A DNA stretch of 64,000 nucleotides from Lentzea pudingi (GCF_014646255.1 NZ_BMNC01000006.1:329502-393501), one strand, 5' to 3'; positions 32,018 to 40,889 are shown, counted from the first letter of the stretch. Notes: generated by a model not told the origin, from the letters alone. Program-made: numbers and translations.

Positions 32018-32995
32018 CTAGTTCACGCGGATTCGGGGGTCGAGCGCGGCGTACAGCACGTCGGCGAGCCAGCCGGAGAACAGCACGCACACCGCGACGA
32101 ACAGCGTCACCGTGGCAGTGATGTTCGCGTCCTGCGAGCCGATGCCGACGACCAGCCAGTCGCCCATGCCGTACCAGGTGAAGATCTTCTCCGTGAACGT
32201 GCCACCGACGACGAGCAGGCCGAAGCCGAACGCGAACAGCGTCGCCATCGGGATCAGCGCCGTGCGCAGGCCGTGCTTGAACAGCGCCTTGCGGCGGGTG
32301 AGGCCCTTGGCCTGCGCGGTGCGCAGGAAGTCGCTGCCGAGCACGTCGAGCATCGACGAGCGCTGGTAGCGGCTGTAGAAGGCGATCTGGCCGAGCGCGA
32401 TCGCGAGCGTCGGCAGGATCAGGTGCTGGATCCGGTCGCCGAGCTGTTCGAACCAGTTGCCCTGGAAGCCCGGTGTCGTCTCACCGACGAAGATCAGCAC
32501 GTTGCTGCCGATCGCGTCGTTGATCCCCTGGGCGCCCATCTTCAGCAACGGTCCGAGCACCAGGACCGGCATGGACAGCAATATGAAGCTGAACAGGGTC
32601 GCGAAGTAGTCGCTGAACTTGTACTGCCTGATCGCGCTCACCACGCCGAGCAGCACTCCGAACAGGATGCCGAACGTGATCCCGAGCAGGAACAGCCTCA
32701 GACTCACGCCGATGCGCCTGCCGAGTTCGTCGGTGATCGGGCGGTCGGCGACGGTACGACCGAAGTCGCCCTGCACCACCCCGCTCATCCACGTGACGAA
32801 CCGCTGCGGGATCGGCTGGTCGAGGTGCAGGTCTCGTTTCTTCGCCTCGATCGATGCCGCCGGCGGCGGTGGGTTGCGTTGTTGCAACACCCCGATCGGG
32901 TCAAAGGTGGCGGAGGCCAACGTGAACGCGAGGAACGTCGCCACGAGGGCGAGCACCACGTAGTTGACCAACCGCCGCAACAGAAATCCGGCCAC
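32018..32995 (-). CDS. Oligopeptide ABC transporter permease (DppB type)
   Basis: A 325-residue membrane protein. TM1 is FLLRRLVNYVVLALVATFLAF, followed by the long DppB extracytoplasmic loop with DLHLDQPIPQRFVTWM and GDFGRT. Later TMs contain the coupling motif FLRTAQAKGLTRRKALFKHGLR. It is the first gene of the operon. The 486-bp gap upstream must hold the promoter; a palindrome TGAAGCGCTTCA lies there about 355 bp from the start. The encoded importer probably takes up peptides, though the loop sequence does not identify the substrate. Confidence 0.92.
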   Translation of the reverse strand: MAGFLLRRLVNYVVLALVATFLAFTLASATFDPIGVLQQRNPPPPAASIEAKKRDLHLDQPIPQRFVTWMSGVVQGDFGRTVADRPITDELGRRIGVSLRLFLLGITFGILFGVLLGVVSAIRQYKFSDYFATLFSFILLSMPVLVLGPLLKMGAQGINDAIGSNVLIFVGETTPGFQGNWFEQLGDRIQHLILPTLAIALGQIAFYSRYQRSSMLDVLGSDFLRTAQAKGLTRRKALFKHGLRTALIPMATLFAFGFGLLVVGGTFTEKIFTWYGMGDWLVVGIGSQDANITATVTLFVAVCVLFSGWLADVLYAALDPRIRVN

Positions 32996-33481
32996 CCGTG
33001 TTCAGTCCTCTCCCCGGTGGTTGCGACGTCGGCTCACTGGATTGCAGTGGACGAGTTGCAAGAGATTAACCGCCGTTCTGGCGGACCGCTGCCCACCCCC
33101 ACCAATGCGTGGAGGCCCACTGACCGGGCCATAGTCACCCATGCGTGAAGGATTGGCCGGTGGAACAGCCACATCAACAGTTGACTCTCGTCAATTGTGT
33201 GTCCAAGCGTGACCATTGTGCGGCCGGATCGCCGTATTCAGCGTGAAGTTCTGTCTCGGCACGGATGGTTGTGACGCATCTGGGTGAATGCATTGACCAG
33301 AAGACGTGGGACAAGCAGCGCAATGTGATCGGAAACCGGACATCACGCTGTGAAGCGCTTCAGGCGTGCACGGTTACTGCATCGATGCGGAGCAGGCAGA
33401 ACGTCCGAGCAGCTCAGGCACGGCTAGCCCGAACGGCGTGAACCGCGTCACAGCGGGCACGGCCAGATGGATTAGGACAGC
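32996..33481. other. 486-bp non-coding gap upstream of the peptide importer
   Basis: This stretch has lower GC than its neighbours and no convincing gene in any frame. It holds TTGACT near 33180 (a possible -35 box), the LacI-like palindrome at 33351-33362 and a TTAGG...CCTAA palindrome at its left end beside the next gene's stop. It most likely contains the promoter and regulatory sites of the importer operon. I see no tRNA or obvious structured RNA. Confidence 0.6.
33351..33362. promoter_or_regulatory. LacI-type palindrome TGAAGCGCTTCA
   Basis: A perfect 12-bp palindrome with the AGCGCT core typical of LacI-family operators and related to the site at 44858. It lies in the gap before the oligopeptide operon. 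It is far (about 355 bp) from the permease start, so its target is unsure. Confidence 0.4.
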
Positions 33482-34510
33482 CTAAGAAAGCCGCCACAAA
33501 CGGCCGCCGGCGATCACGAAAACCTGATCACCCGCCTTCTCCGCGGCGACGACCTTCCCGGACGGGCCGTCCGCGGGCTTTTCGTCCTTTTCGGACACCA
33601 GTTTCACGCCGCCGTGATCCACGAGCAATGTCGGCGTGCCGTTGACGTCGACCGGCGCGGCCAGGGTGTCGTCGTCGCCCACGGGGATCTCGGGGGTGGT
33701 GACCTTCTTCCAGTCCGCGCCCTTGCCCGACCACCAGGCGAGCCTGCCCTGAGCGCGGCCCACCACGTGACAGGTGCCGTCCCAGCAGCGGGCGGCCAGC
33801 GCCGCGTCACCGTCCGGGAGGGTGGCGGTCGTCCAGGCGGTGCCGTCGAACCGCCAGACCGCGGCGCTCACCACGCCCTTCGCGATCTGCCAGCCGGCCA
33901 CCAGCGCGCCGTCTCCGTCCGGCGTCACGGCGAGCGGGAAGCGGAGGAGCTCCTGCGAGCTCTCGAGGACGGTGCCGGCGGAAGGCTGCCGGGTCCACGT
34001 GTCGGCGGTGTAGGTCCAGGCGGCGATGTCGAGCCCCGCCTTGGCGCTCTGCCAGGTGCCGATGATCAACGGACCCTTCGAGGTGCGCACCGGCCCGATC
34101 AGCTCGCCCGCGCCGTACCCGCCGAACGTGCTGAAGGCCTGCGGTTTCTCGTTGATGGCACGGGTGTCGCCGGTCCAGGCGCTCCAGCGGACGTTGCCGT
34201 GCGCACCACCGCGTTCGCCGCCGACCCCGGTGATCGTGGTGCCGTCGGAGGTGATGCCGTACCAGTGCGCTTCCTTGCCGTACGGGGTCGCCGGGGTCAG
34301 CCGGGAGTTCGCGAGCGTGCCGTCCTTGGTGCGGGTGACGAGTTCGGGGTGGTCGGACGGGCGGGTGCCGATGACCAGCGTCTCGCCGTGCGTGGCCAAC
34401 GCCTCCGGTGTGGCCGTGAGATCGACGGCGGTGAAACCGACCGTGTTGTCGTCACCGCCCGAGGAGCAGGCGGCGAGGACGAGCAAAACCGCGAGCGTCA
34501 GCCTCCGCAT
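33482..34510 (-). CDS. Lipoprotein with beta-propeller-like body
   Basis: A 342-residue exported protein. MRRLTLAVLLVLAACSSGG is a lipoprotein signal. The body repeats short beta-sheet blades with W and D/G turns (LVIGTRPSDHPELVTRT, PLIIGTWQSAKAGLDIAAW, LAWWSGKGADW, TLLVDHGGVKLVS), suggesting a propeller. No enzyme motif is visible. It is probably anchored on the outer face of the membrane. ATG 34510 is used; the frame upstream is non-protein-like and runs into the opposite gene. It is divergent from the DUF6886-like gene, with 18 bp between starts. Confidence 0.75.
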   Translation of the reverse strand: MRRLTLAVLLVLAACSSGGDDNTVGFTAVDLTATPEALATHGETLVIGTRPSDHPELVTRTKDGTLANSRLTPATPYGKEAHWYGITSDGTTITGVGGERGGAHGNVRWSAWTGDTRAINEKPQAFSTFGGYGAGELIGPVRTSKGPLIIGTWQSAKAGLDIAAWTYTADTWTRQPSAGTVLESSQELLRFPLAVTPDGDGALVAGWQIAKGVVSAAVWRFDGTAWTTATLPDGDAALAARCWDGTCHVVGRAQGRLAWWSGKGADWKKVTTPEIPVGDDDTLAAPVDVNGTPTLLVDHGGVKLVSEKDEKPADGPSGKVVAAEKAGDQVFVIAGGRLWRLS

Positions 34511-34528
34511 GCGCGCCAGTATGACCAC

Positions 34529-35032
34529 ATGCGGCCCGAACACGATCAGGTGTTGCACTTCTCCGAGGACCCTTCGATCACCCGGTTCGTCCCGCACGTG
34601 GCGGCGACCGCGCGGCAGGCCGAGGAGTACGTGTGGGCGGTGGACGCGCACCGCTCGCCCGACTACTGGTTCCCCCGCCAGTGCCCGAGGGTGCTCACCA
34701 TTTCCGGGTCGGCCAGGGTGCACGCGGTCGAGTACGGGTGGCTGGAGCGGATGCGGACCGCGGAGCTGTACGCGTACCGCTTCGACGCGGCGCCGTTCCG
34801 GCCGTTCGGCGAGAAGGGCGCGGGAGGTGGGCACGCGATGGTGGCGACCGAACCCGTGGTGCCGCTCGGGCCCGCCGAACGCGTCGGCGACCTGTTCGCG
34901 CTGCACGAGGAGGCGGGCATCGAACTGCGCGTGCTCGCCAACCTCTGGCCGTTCGTGGACGAGGTCGTGGCCGGCCCGCTCGCGTACAGCGGCATCCGGC
35001 TGCGGAACGCCCTCCCCCGTTCAGTGCGATGA
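34529..35032 (+). CDS. DUF6886-like protein
   Basis: A 167-residue soluble protein. The opening LHFSEDPSITRFVPHVAATA, VWAVDAHRSPDYWFPRQCPR and VHAVEYGWLERMRTAELYAYRF are typical of a widespread small bacterial family of unknown function (DUF6886-like). There is no signal peptide and no catalytic signature that I recognise. ATG 34529 is 18 bp from the divergent lipoprotein start. It lies 9 bp upstream of a response-regulator gene and could share its transcript, but the link may be accidental. Confidence 0.75.
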   Translation: MRPEHDQVLHFSEDPSITRFVPHVAATARQAEEYVWAVDAHRSPDYWFPRQCPRVLTISGSARVHAVEYGWLERMRTAELYAYRFDAAPFRPFGEKGAGGGHAMVATEPVVPLGPAERVGDLFALHEEAGIELRVLANLWPFVDEVVAGPLAYSGIRLRNALPRSVR

Positions 35033-35041
35033 TCTGCGCCC

Positions 35042-35695
35042 ATGCGGGTGCTGCTGGTGGAGGACGACGAGCCGATCGCGGAATCGCTCACGCGTGGGCT
35101 GTCCCGCTACGGGTTCGAGGTGACGTGGGTGCGCACGGGCGCGGAAGCGCTGGTGGCCGGGGACTTCTCGATGGTCCTCGTGGATCTCGGGCTGCCCGAC
35201 GTGGACGGACTCGACGTCTGCCGCGAGCTGCGGGCGCGCGGGGACGTGCCGATCATCGTGATCAGCGCGCGGTCCGACGAGGTCGACCGGGTGGTGGGGC
35301 TGGAGATCGGTGCGGACGACTACGTCACGAAGCCGTTCGGGGTGCGCGAGGTCGTCGCACGGATGCGGGCGGTCCTCAGGCGCGTGCAGCCCGCACGGAA
35401 GGAACCGGAGGCAGCGCACGGGCGGGTGCGCATCGATCGGCGTGGGCGGCGGGTGCACCTCGACGGCGGTGAGGTCGAGCTGACGCCGAAGGAGTTCGAC
35501 CTGCTGGCGTTCCTGGCCGAGGACCCCGGCGCGGTGTTCACCCGCGAGCAGATCATGGAGGCGGTGTGGGACGCGCACTGGTTCGGTCCCACCAAGACGC
35601 TCGACGTGCACGTCGGGGTGTTGCGCCGCAAGCTCGGTGACGCGGCCTCGCTGGAGACCGTGCGGGGCGTGGGTTTCCGGCTGGTGCTCACGTGA
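35042..35695 (+). CDS. OmpR-family response regulator
   Basis: A 217-residue two-component regulator. The receiver domain (1-115) has the acidic pocket (EDDEP), phospho-acceptor Asp in MVLVDLGLPDVDG, Thr/Ser in IIVISAR and Lys in YVTKPF. The winged-helix domain (125-217) contains VELTPKEFDLLAFLAEDPG and KTLDVHVGVLRRKLG. It binds DNA as a dimer after phosphorylation by the downstream kinase, whose GTG start overlaps this stop by 4 nt. The target genes and signal are unknown. Confidence 0.95.
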   Translation: MRVLLVEDDEPIAESLTRGLSRYGFEVTWVRTGAEALVAGDFSMVLVDLGLPDVDGLDVCRELRARGDVPIIVISARSDEVDRVVGLEIGADDYVTKPFGVREVVARMRAVLRRVQPARKEPEAAHGRVRIDRRGRRVHLDGGEVELTPKEFDLLAFLAEDPGAVFTREQIMEAVWDAHWFGPTKTLDVHVGVLRRKLGDAASLETVRGVGFRLVLT

Positions 35696-36960
35696 TCCGG
35701 CAGCTCGTCTGGAGCTACGTGCTGCTGGTCGCGGTGGCGATCGCCGCGTTCACGGTGCCGGTGGCGTTCACGCTGAACAACCAGATCTACGGCGACGCGG
35801 AGAACACCGCGCGCCGCGAGGCCGAGACCGCCGCGCTGCTGCTCGCCTCCGGCGACAGGCGGTCGCTGAGCGCGCTCATCGACGCCTACGAACGGCAGAC
35901 GCTCGGCCAGATCGACGTCCTCGAACCGCAGGGCGAGTCGATGAACTGGGACGGCGAGGGCCTGAAGCTCACGGTGCCCGCGAAGACGCCCGACGGCACG
36001 GTCGTCGGCGCGATCCGGCTGTCCTATCCGGACGGTCCGATCACGCAACGGCTCTGGCAGATCTGGGGTTTCCGCGCCGCGCTCGCCGTGGGAGTGCTGA
36101 TCGTGGCGGCGTTCCTGGGCCTGTGGCTCGCCCGCCGGGTCACCCGGCCGTTGCGGGAGCTGAACGCGATGGCGGGCAGGCTGCGCGACGGCGACCTGAC
36201 CGCGCGGGCCGAGGAGACCGGGCCGCCGGAGACCCGCACGCTCGCCCGCACCCTGAACACCGCCACCGAGACCATCGGCACGCTGGTCGGCTCGCAGCGC
36301 GCGTTCATCGGCGACGCCTCGCACCAGCTCCGCACGCCGCTGACGGCGTTGCGGCTCAGCCTCGACAACGTGGCCGACGGCGTGGACGATCCGACGGTCC
36401 GCGAGGACGTCGAGATGGCGACGGCCGAGGTCGTGCGGATGTCCAGGCTGGTCAACGGTTTGCTGGCGCTGGCCCGCGCCGAGGCCGACGTCGCCCACCC
36501 CGAACCGGTGCAGGTGCTCGACGTCGTCGCGGAACGGTTCACCGCCTGGCGCGCCGCCGCCGACGAGCGCTCGATCTCCCTGGTCAGCGAGGGCTTCGAC
36601 ATCCGCGTCCTGGCGACGCCGGGACACCTCGAGCAGGTGCTCGACAACGTGCTGTCCAACGCGCTGGAGGTGTCCCCGGACGGCGCCACGATCCTCGTCC
36701 GCACGACGCGGCCCGGTTCGGTGGAAGTCATCGACGCCGGCCCCGGCCTGCCCGAGGCCGACCGGGCGCGGGCGTTCGACAGGTTCTGGCGCGGCCAGGG
36801 CCTCACCGGCCGGGGCGGGTCGGGCCTCGGGCTCGCCATCGTGAAGCAGCTCGTCACCGACGACGGCGGCGCGGTGTCGCTGGAGGAGGCGTCGAGCGGC
36901 GGGCTGTGCGTGCGGATCAGACTCGCTCCGGCATCGCCGACGAGTGGTGGTTCACGATGA
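35692..36960 (+). CDS. Sensor histidine kinase
   Basis: A 422-residue membrane kinase. TM1 is LVWSYVLLVAVAIAAFTVPVAF, an extracytoplasmic sensor of about 110 residues follows, and TM2 is near FRAALAVGVLIVAAFLGLWLA. Then come HAMP (RPLRELNAMAGRLRDGDL), HisKA with GDASHQLRTPLTALRL (phospho-His), the N box DNVLSNALEVSP, G1 IDAGPGLPE and G2 GGSGLGLAIVKQL. It is cotranscribed with the response regulator. The sensor segment has no recognised ligand domain. The 3' end overlaps the convergent SnoaL-like gene by 44 nt. Confidence 0.94.
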   Translation: MIRQLVWSYVLLVAVAIAAFTVPVAFTLNNQIYGDAENTARREAETAALLLASGDRRSLSALIDAYERQTLGQIDVLEPQGESMNWDGEGLKLTVPAKTPDGTVVGAIRLSYPDGPITQRLWQIWGFRAALAVGVLIVAAFLGLWLARRVTRPLRELNAMAGRLRDGDLTARAEETGPPETRTLARTLNTATETIGTLVGSQRAFIGDASHQLRTPLTALRLSLDNVADGVDDPTVREDVEMATAEVVRMSRLVNGLLALARAEADVAHPEPVQVLDVVAERFTAWRAAADERSISLVSEGFDIRVLATPGHLEQVLDNVLSNALEVSPDGATILVRTTRPGSVEVIDAGPGLPEADRARAFDRFWRGQGLTGRGGSGLGLAIVKQLVTDDGGAVSLEEASSGGLCVRIRLAPASPTSGGSR

Positions 36961-37405
36961 GCCACTTCCCGTCGACCTTCTCGTAGACGAACGTGTAGCG
37001 GGCGTCGACGGTCGTCGGCTTGCCCTCCCGGGTGAGCGCGAACCGGTAGGTGCCCGCGTCGATCGCGTCGTCGGTGTCCAGCACGGCGACGTGCGAGTCG
37101 AGGATCGTCCCGCTCGGCTTGTTCTTCAGGAAGTGCTCGAAGTAGTCCACGATCTCCGCCCGCGTGGACCGCACCTGGTTCGACACCGTGGGCAGCAGGA
37201 CCGCGTTCGGAGCGTAGCGATCGGCCACCTTCTGGGCGTCCCCCGTCGCGAGGGACGCGTTCCAGTCGGCGAACAACGCCTTGATCTGCTCGGTCGTCGG
37301 CCCCACCTCGGACCCGCTGGAGGATTGCGCTGGGGCACTGGAACATCCGACGAGCAGGGCGGTCGCCCCGACCAGTCCGGCGGCTCCGATGAGGTGCTGG
37401 TGCAT
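36917..37405 (-). CDS. SnoaL/NTF2-like lipoprotein
   Basis: A 162-residue protein. The N-terminus MHQHLIGAAGLVGATALLVGC carries a lipobox (LVGC). The mature part is a SnoaL-like NTF2 fold: IKALFADWNASLATGDAQKV, YAPNAVLLPTVSN, EIVDYFEHFL, YTFVYEKVDGKWLIVNHHSS. It resembles the SgcJ/EcaC family. The fold serves enzymes and binding proteins alike, so no reaction can be named. ATG 37405 is chosen for the lipoprotein signal; the longer frame has no signal. It overlaps the kinase gene tail to tail. Confidence 0.85.
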   Translation of the reverse strand: MHQHLIGAAGLVGATALLVGCSSAPAQSSSGSEVGPTTEQIKALFADWNASLATGDAQKVADRYAPNAVLLPTVSNQVRSTRAEIVDYFEHFLKNKPSGTILDSHVAVLDTDDAIDAGTYRFALTREGKPTTVDARYTFVYEKVDGKWLIVNHHSSAMPERV

Positions 37406-37527
37406 CGTGTCGTTCTCCCCGATCGAGTGGCTGTTGAGATCCACTTTGGGGTGACGACCGGAAAGGCCGGGACAGGAGCGGGCCAGCACCGGGACAAGGT
37501 TTCGGAAAGCCTGGTAAACGTGGACGC

Positions 37528-37902
37528 ATGGGACTTCTCAGCGGAATGATGGGGAACGCGTCGAAGCTCGACCCGCGGGACGCCGCGAAGGAGTTCGGGC
37601 GGCTGCTGGCGCACGGTGAGCAGATCCACGCGGCGTACCAGCTGGTGCGCGACTCGTTCCTGTTCACCGACCGGCGGCTGATCCTGGTCGACAAGCAGGG
37701 CATGACGGGCAAGAAGGTCGAGTACCACTCGGTGCCGTACAAGGCGATCACGCAGTTCTCGGTCGAGACGGCCGGGCACTTCGACCTCGACGCCGAACTG
37801 AAGATCTGGGTCTCCGGCGCGGATGCCCCGATCTCCAAGCAGTTCGGCAAGGGCGTCGACGTCTACGAGGTGCAGGGGATGCTGGCCGCGTTCGTGCGGT
37901 AG
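37528..37902 (+). CDS. Bacterial PH-domain protein
   Basis: A 124-residue protein made of one bacterial PH (bPH_1) domain: LLAHGEQIHAAYQLVRDSFLFTDRR, LILVDKQGMTGKKVEYHSVPY, ITQFSVETAGHFDLDAELKIWV and a final helix VYEVQGMLAAFV. There is no membrane segment. Members form ring-like pentamers, but their role is unknown. ATG 37528 follows a 120-bp gap from the divergent SnoaL-like gene. It is convergent with the DoxX gene, 11 bp apart. Confidence 0.88.
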   Translation: MGLLSGMMGNASKLDPRDAAKEFGRLLAHGEQIHAAYQLVRDSFLFTDRRLILVDKQGMTGKKVEYHSVPYKAITQFSVETAGHFDLDAELKIWVSGADAPISKQFGKGVDVYEVQGMLAAFVR

Positions 37903-37913
37903 CGGTAGCGCGC

Positions 37914-38348
37914 TCAGCGGGCCTGCAGCATCGGGCGGAACTTGTCGCGGTACGCCCACGCCAGACCGATCTCGGCGGCGACGACGAAGAGCGCCATGCC
38001 CATGCCCGAGGGCTCCAGGAACAGGTGGATCAGGAAGATGTTCACGACCATCGGGGCCAGGAGTGCGAGGGCCAGCGGCACGAACCGGCCGGCCACCAGC
38101 AGGACGCCCGCGACGACCTGCACTCCCGAGGCCAGCTGCAGCATGTAGCCCGTCGCGTACAGCGCCGCGGTGAACGCGACCCCGGCCGGCGCCATCGTGC
38201 TCGGGTCCGGTGCGGGCATGAAGTTCAGGAAGCCGTTCAGGCCGGTCACGGTGAACAGCAGACCGGTCAGCACGCGCGTCACGAGCGTGGCGTGGCGGGC
38301 GGCGGCCGACCTGCGGGCGGTGGCGGGGGCGGTGGCGAGCGCGGTCAT
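37914..38348 (-). CDS. DoxX-family membrane protein
   Basis: A 144-residue protein with four hydrophobic helices: VTRVLTGLLFTVTGLNGF, GVAFTAALYATGYMLQLA, VPLALALLAPMVVNIFLI and GMGMALFVVAAEIGLAW. The pattern and size fit the DoxX/DoxD family of quinone-linked or redox membrane proteins. The ATG at 38348 is preceded by GGAGGA. It is upstream and on the same strand as nothing closely spaced; the HxlR-type regulator gene 104 bp away transcribes in the same direction and may control it. Confidence 0.85.
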   Translation of the reverse strand: MTALATAPATARRSAAARHATLVTRVLTGLLFTVTGLNGFLNFMPAPDPSTMAPAGVAFTAALYATGYMLQLASGVQVVAGVLLVAGRFVPLALALLAPMVVNIFLIHLFLEPSGMGMALFVVAAEIGLAWAYRDKFRPMLQAR

Positions 38349-38452
38349 GGTGTCCTCCTGGGCTGTCGTGTCCTTCCACTGATGCGTCGAACGGCACCAG
38401 GCTGGATCGACACGACCGCCCAGAAAATCTTCGAGAACTTTGAAAGCGCTGA

Positions 38453-39112
38453 TCAGACGCGCGCGGCGCGCACGACCTCGGCGATCGGGCTGAGCTTCAG
38501 CCAGCCCGGCAGGCCGCGCACCACCCAGCGCGGGCCGGTCAGCTCGATCGTGCCCGCGCGCACCGCGTCGAGCAGTTCGAACTCCCCCTCCCACATCCGG
38601 TAGAGCGTGGCGATGTCGGACGCCAGCACGGCGTCGACCTCGAGGCCGGGGTCGGTGTAGCAGACCGAGGCGTCGCCGGGTTCGAGGACGAGCCAGAACG
38701 TGCGGCGGCGGTCGCTGATGCGGACCTCGATGTTCGCGCGCTTGCTCAGCGACCCGGTGTCGATGCGGCCGTGCATCCACCACATCAGCACCTCGGGGTC
38801 GAGCTCGTCGGCGCGCGGGTCGCCGAACGCGTAGCGGGCGCCCCAGTCCGCGAGGCCGAACACCAAGGGGCGCAACGCTTCCCCGGACGGTGTCAGCGTG
38901 TAGCCGTCGCCGGTGCGCCGCACCAGACCGGCGGTCGCGAGCTGCCGCAGCCGCCGCGACAGCAGCGCGCGGGAGAGCCCCGGCAGGCCGCGCGAGAGCT
39001 CGTTGAAGCGCGAGGCACCGACGAGCATGTCCCGCACGATCAGCAATGTCCACCGGTCGCCCAGCACCTCGACGGCGCGGACGATCGGGCAGTACTGCGC
39101 ATAGGTCCTCAC
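38453..39112 (-). CDS. HxlR-family regulator with C-terminal sterol-carrier-like domain
   Basis: A 219-residue regulator. Residues 1-100 are an HxlR winged helix: YCPIVRAVEVLGDRWTLLIV, RFNELSRGLPGLSRALLSRR and the wing GYTLTPSGEALRPLV. The remaining ~115 residues resemble an SCP2-like small-ligand domain (FWLVLEPGDASVCYTDPGLE, DIATLYRMWEGEFELLDAV). This fusion is common in actinobacteria. It may sense redox or an electrophile through Cys8. It is divergent from the acyl-CoA dehydrogenase gene and lies upstream of DoxX, so either could be its target. Confidence 0.88.
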   Translation of the reverse strand: MRTYAQYCPIVRAVEVLGDRWTLLIVRDMLVGASRFNELSRGLPGLSRALLSRRLRQLATAGLVRRTGDGYTLTPSGEALRPLVFGLADWGARYAFGDPRADELDPEVLMWWMHGRIDTGSLSKRANIEVRISDRRRTFWLVLEPGDASVCYTDPGLEVDAVLASDIATLYRMWEGEFELLDAVRAGTIELTGPRWVVRGLPGWLKLSPIAEVVRAARV

Positions 39113-39206
39113 AGGGGAAGTCTCCGCCGCGGAGGGGGTTTCGTTACCGCCGTCCGGTTCACTTTCAGAACTACCCGCGGGGCTTGCGCGTTCCTACCTT
39201 CGTCCT

Positions 39207-40352
39207 ATGACAACTCTTGACGCACCACGGGTGACCAGCACGTTCCCCACCGTGACCAGAGACGACGACGCGAAGTTCGTCGACATGGCCGCACGCATCG
39301 GCGCGATCGCGGCGGCCCACGCGGCCGAGCACGACCGGGACGCCACGTTCGTGAGCGAGGCCTACGCGGCGATGCGCGAGGAGGGCTACCTGGCGTTGGC
39401 CGTACCCGAGGAACTGGGCGGGCTCGGCGCCACCATGCGCCAGGTCTGCTACGCGCAGGCGGAGCTCGCGCGGCACGACGGCGCCACCGCGCTGGCCGTC
39501 ACCATGCACCTGTACCTGACGCTGATGCAGTGCTACCGGCGCCGCAAGGGCGCACCGGACGCGGAGGGCGTGCTGCGGCGCGTGGCCGCGGAAGGCCTCG
39601 TCATCGCGACCAGCGGCGGGTCGGACTGGCTGTGGCCGACGACGACGGCGACACCTGTCGAGGGCGGCTTCTTGGTGAGCGGGCGCAAGGCGTTCTGCAG
39701 CCAGTCGCCGCGTGCGAACGTCGTCGCCACGTGCGCCGTCCTCGATGACGAGGTGCTGCACTTCAGCGCCCCGTTGAACGCCGACGGCGTGCGCATCGAG
39801 CAAACCTGGGACACGCTCGGCATGCGCGGCACGGCCAGCCACGACGTCGTGCTGGAGGACGTGTTCGTCCCGGCCGAGAAGATCGCGGCCCGCCGGCCGT
39901 ACGGCGAGTTCGGCGCTCCCCTGTTCGCGGCGGTCGTCCACTTCGCACCGGTGGTCGGGTCGACGTACTTCGGCATCGCGTCGGGCGCTCGGGACGTGGC
40001 CGTCCGGTCGACGTCGAAGAACGCCGTGCGCCAGATCGGGCTGATGGACTACAAGCTGCGCACCGCGTGGTGGTCGCTGATGGGCTCGATCGAGGAGCTC
40101 GGCGACGACTACACCGCGGGCGCCGAGACCGTCACCACCGTGATGCTGGCCAAGCGCCAGGCCGTCGTGGAGGCGATCGAGGTCGTCAGCATCGCGATGG
40201 AGGTCCTGGGTGGACGGTCGTTCTTCAAGCGCTCACCGCTCGAACGCGCCTACCGCGACGTGCGCGCCGGAACGTTCCACCCGCTCACGCCGGAAGCCAC
40301 ACTCGTGTACGCGGGCAAGGTCGCGCAGGGTGACCCGGGAGTCACGGAATAA
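39207..40352 (+). CDS. Acyl-CoA dehydrogenase family protein
   Basis: A 381-residue FAD-dependent enzyme. The N-terminal helical domain (AYAAMREEGYLALAVPEELGG), the middle beta domain (GLVIATSGGSDW, GGFLVSGRKAFCSQSP, TWDTLGMRGTASHDVVLEDVF) and the C-terminal helical domain (VVSIAMEVLGGRSFFKRSPLE) occur in the standard order. The catalytic Glu is not obvious, as in DszC-like or alkylation-response members, so it may be a flavin oxidase or monooxygenase. ATG 39207 lies 94 bp from the divergent HxlR-type regulator. The substrate is unknown. Confidence 0.88.
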   Translation: MTTLDAPRVTSTFPTVTRDDDAKFVDMAARIGAIAAAHAAEHDRDATFVSEAYAAMREEGYLALAVPEELGGLGATMRQVCYAQAELARHDGATALAVTMHLYLTLMQCYRRRKGAPDAEGVLRRVAAEGLVIATSGGSDWLWPTTTATPVEGGFLVSGRKAFCSQSPRANVVATCAVLDDEVLHFSAPLNADGVRIEQTWDTLGMRGTASHDVVLEDVFVPAEKIAARRPYGEFGAPLFAAVVHFAPVVGSTYFGIASGARDVAVRSTSKNAVRQIGLMDYKLRTAWWSLMGSIEELGDDYTAGAETVTTVMLAKRQAVVEAIEVVSIAMEVLGGRSFFKRSPLERAYRDVRAGTFHPLTPEATLVYAGKVAQGDPGVTE

Positions 40353-40420
40353 GTTCAAGTTGTAAGCCTGCCAAGGGTTTGCGAGTATGCGGGTCCGTCT
40401 CTGCAGAAGGAGCGATTCCG

Positions 40421-40828
40421 GTGGCCACTCGCCTCAACCCGTACATCAGCTTCGACGGCCAGGCCCGCCAGGCGATGGAGTTCTACCACTCGGTCTTCGG
40501 CGGCGAGCTGAAGATGAACACCTTCGGTGAGTTCGGCATGCAGGACACACCGCAGGCCGACCAGATCATGCACGCACAGCTGGAAACAGACCTCGGCTAC
40601 ACGATCATGGCCGCCGACACGCCACCCGGCATGGAGTACCGGTCCGGCTCCAGCATCACGGTGTCGTTGTCCGGCGACGAAGAGGTGCTGCGCGACTACT
40701 TCAACGCCCTCGCGGAGGGCGGCAAGGTCGGTACGCCGCTGGAGAAGCAGATGTGGGGCGACGAGTACGGCGACCTGGTCGACAAGTTCGGCGTCAGCTG
40801 GATGGTCAACCTGGGCGGTCTGGGCTGA
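40421..40828 (+). CDS. VOC-family protein, PhnB/glyoxalase-like
   Basis: A 135-residue metalloprotein-fold enzyme. LNPYISFDGQARQAMEFYHS, VFGGELKMNTFGEF and DQIMHAQLETDLGYTIMAAD are the features of PhnB-type VOC proteins (two beta-alpha-beta-beta-beta modules). The usual metal ligands are not all evident, so it may bind rather than convert a ligand. GTG 40421 follows AGAAGGAGC at a good distance. It stands alone between the acyl-CoA dehydrogenase and a small methyltransferase. Confidence 0.88.
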   Translation: MATRLNPYISFDGQARQAMEFYHSVFGGELKMNTFGEFGMQDTPQADQIMHAQLETDLGYTIMAADTPPGMEYRSGSSITVSLSGDEEVLRDYFNALAEGGKVGTPLEKQMWGDEYGDLVDKFGVSWMVNLGGLG

Positions 40829-40889
40829 TCGTCGTGCGGCGGGGTCGCGGGAGTGGCCCCGCCCGCCGTGCTGGCGCATGATGTGGACC

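Noticed and set aside
33034..33216. A 60-codon minus-strand frame before the DppB-type gene
   Set aside because: No ribosome site and no protein-like pattern; it lies where the operon leader should be.
33472..33485. TTAGGACAGCCTAA palindrome resembling part of an IdeR/DmdR iron box
   Set aside because: It overlaps the stop codon of the lipoprotein gene and is about 480 bp from the importer start. The match to the 19-bp box is partial.
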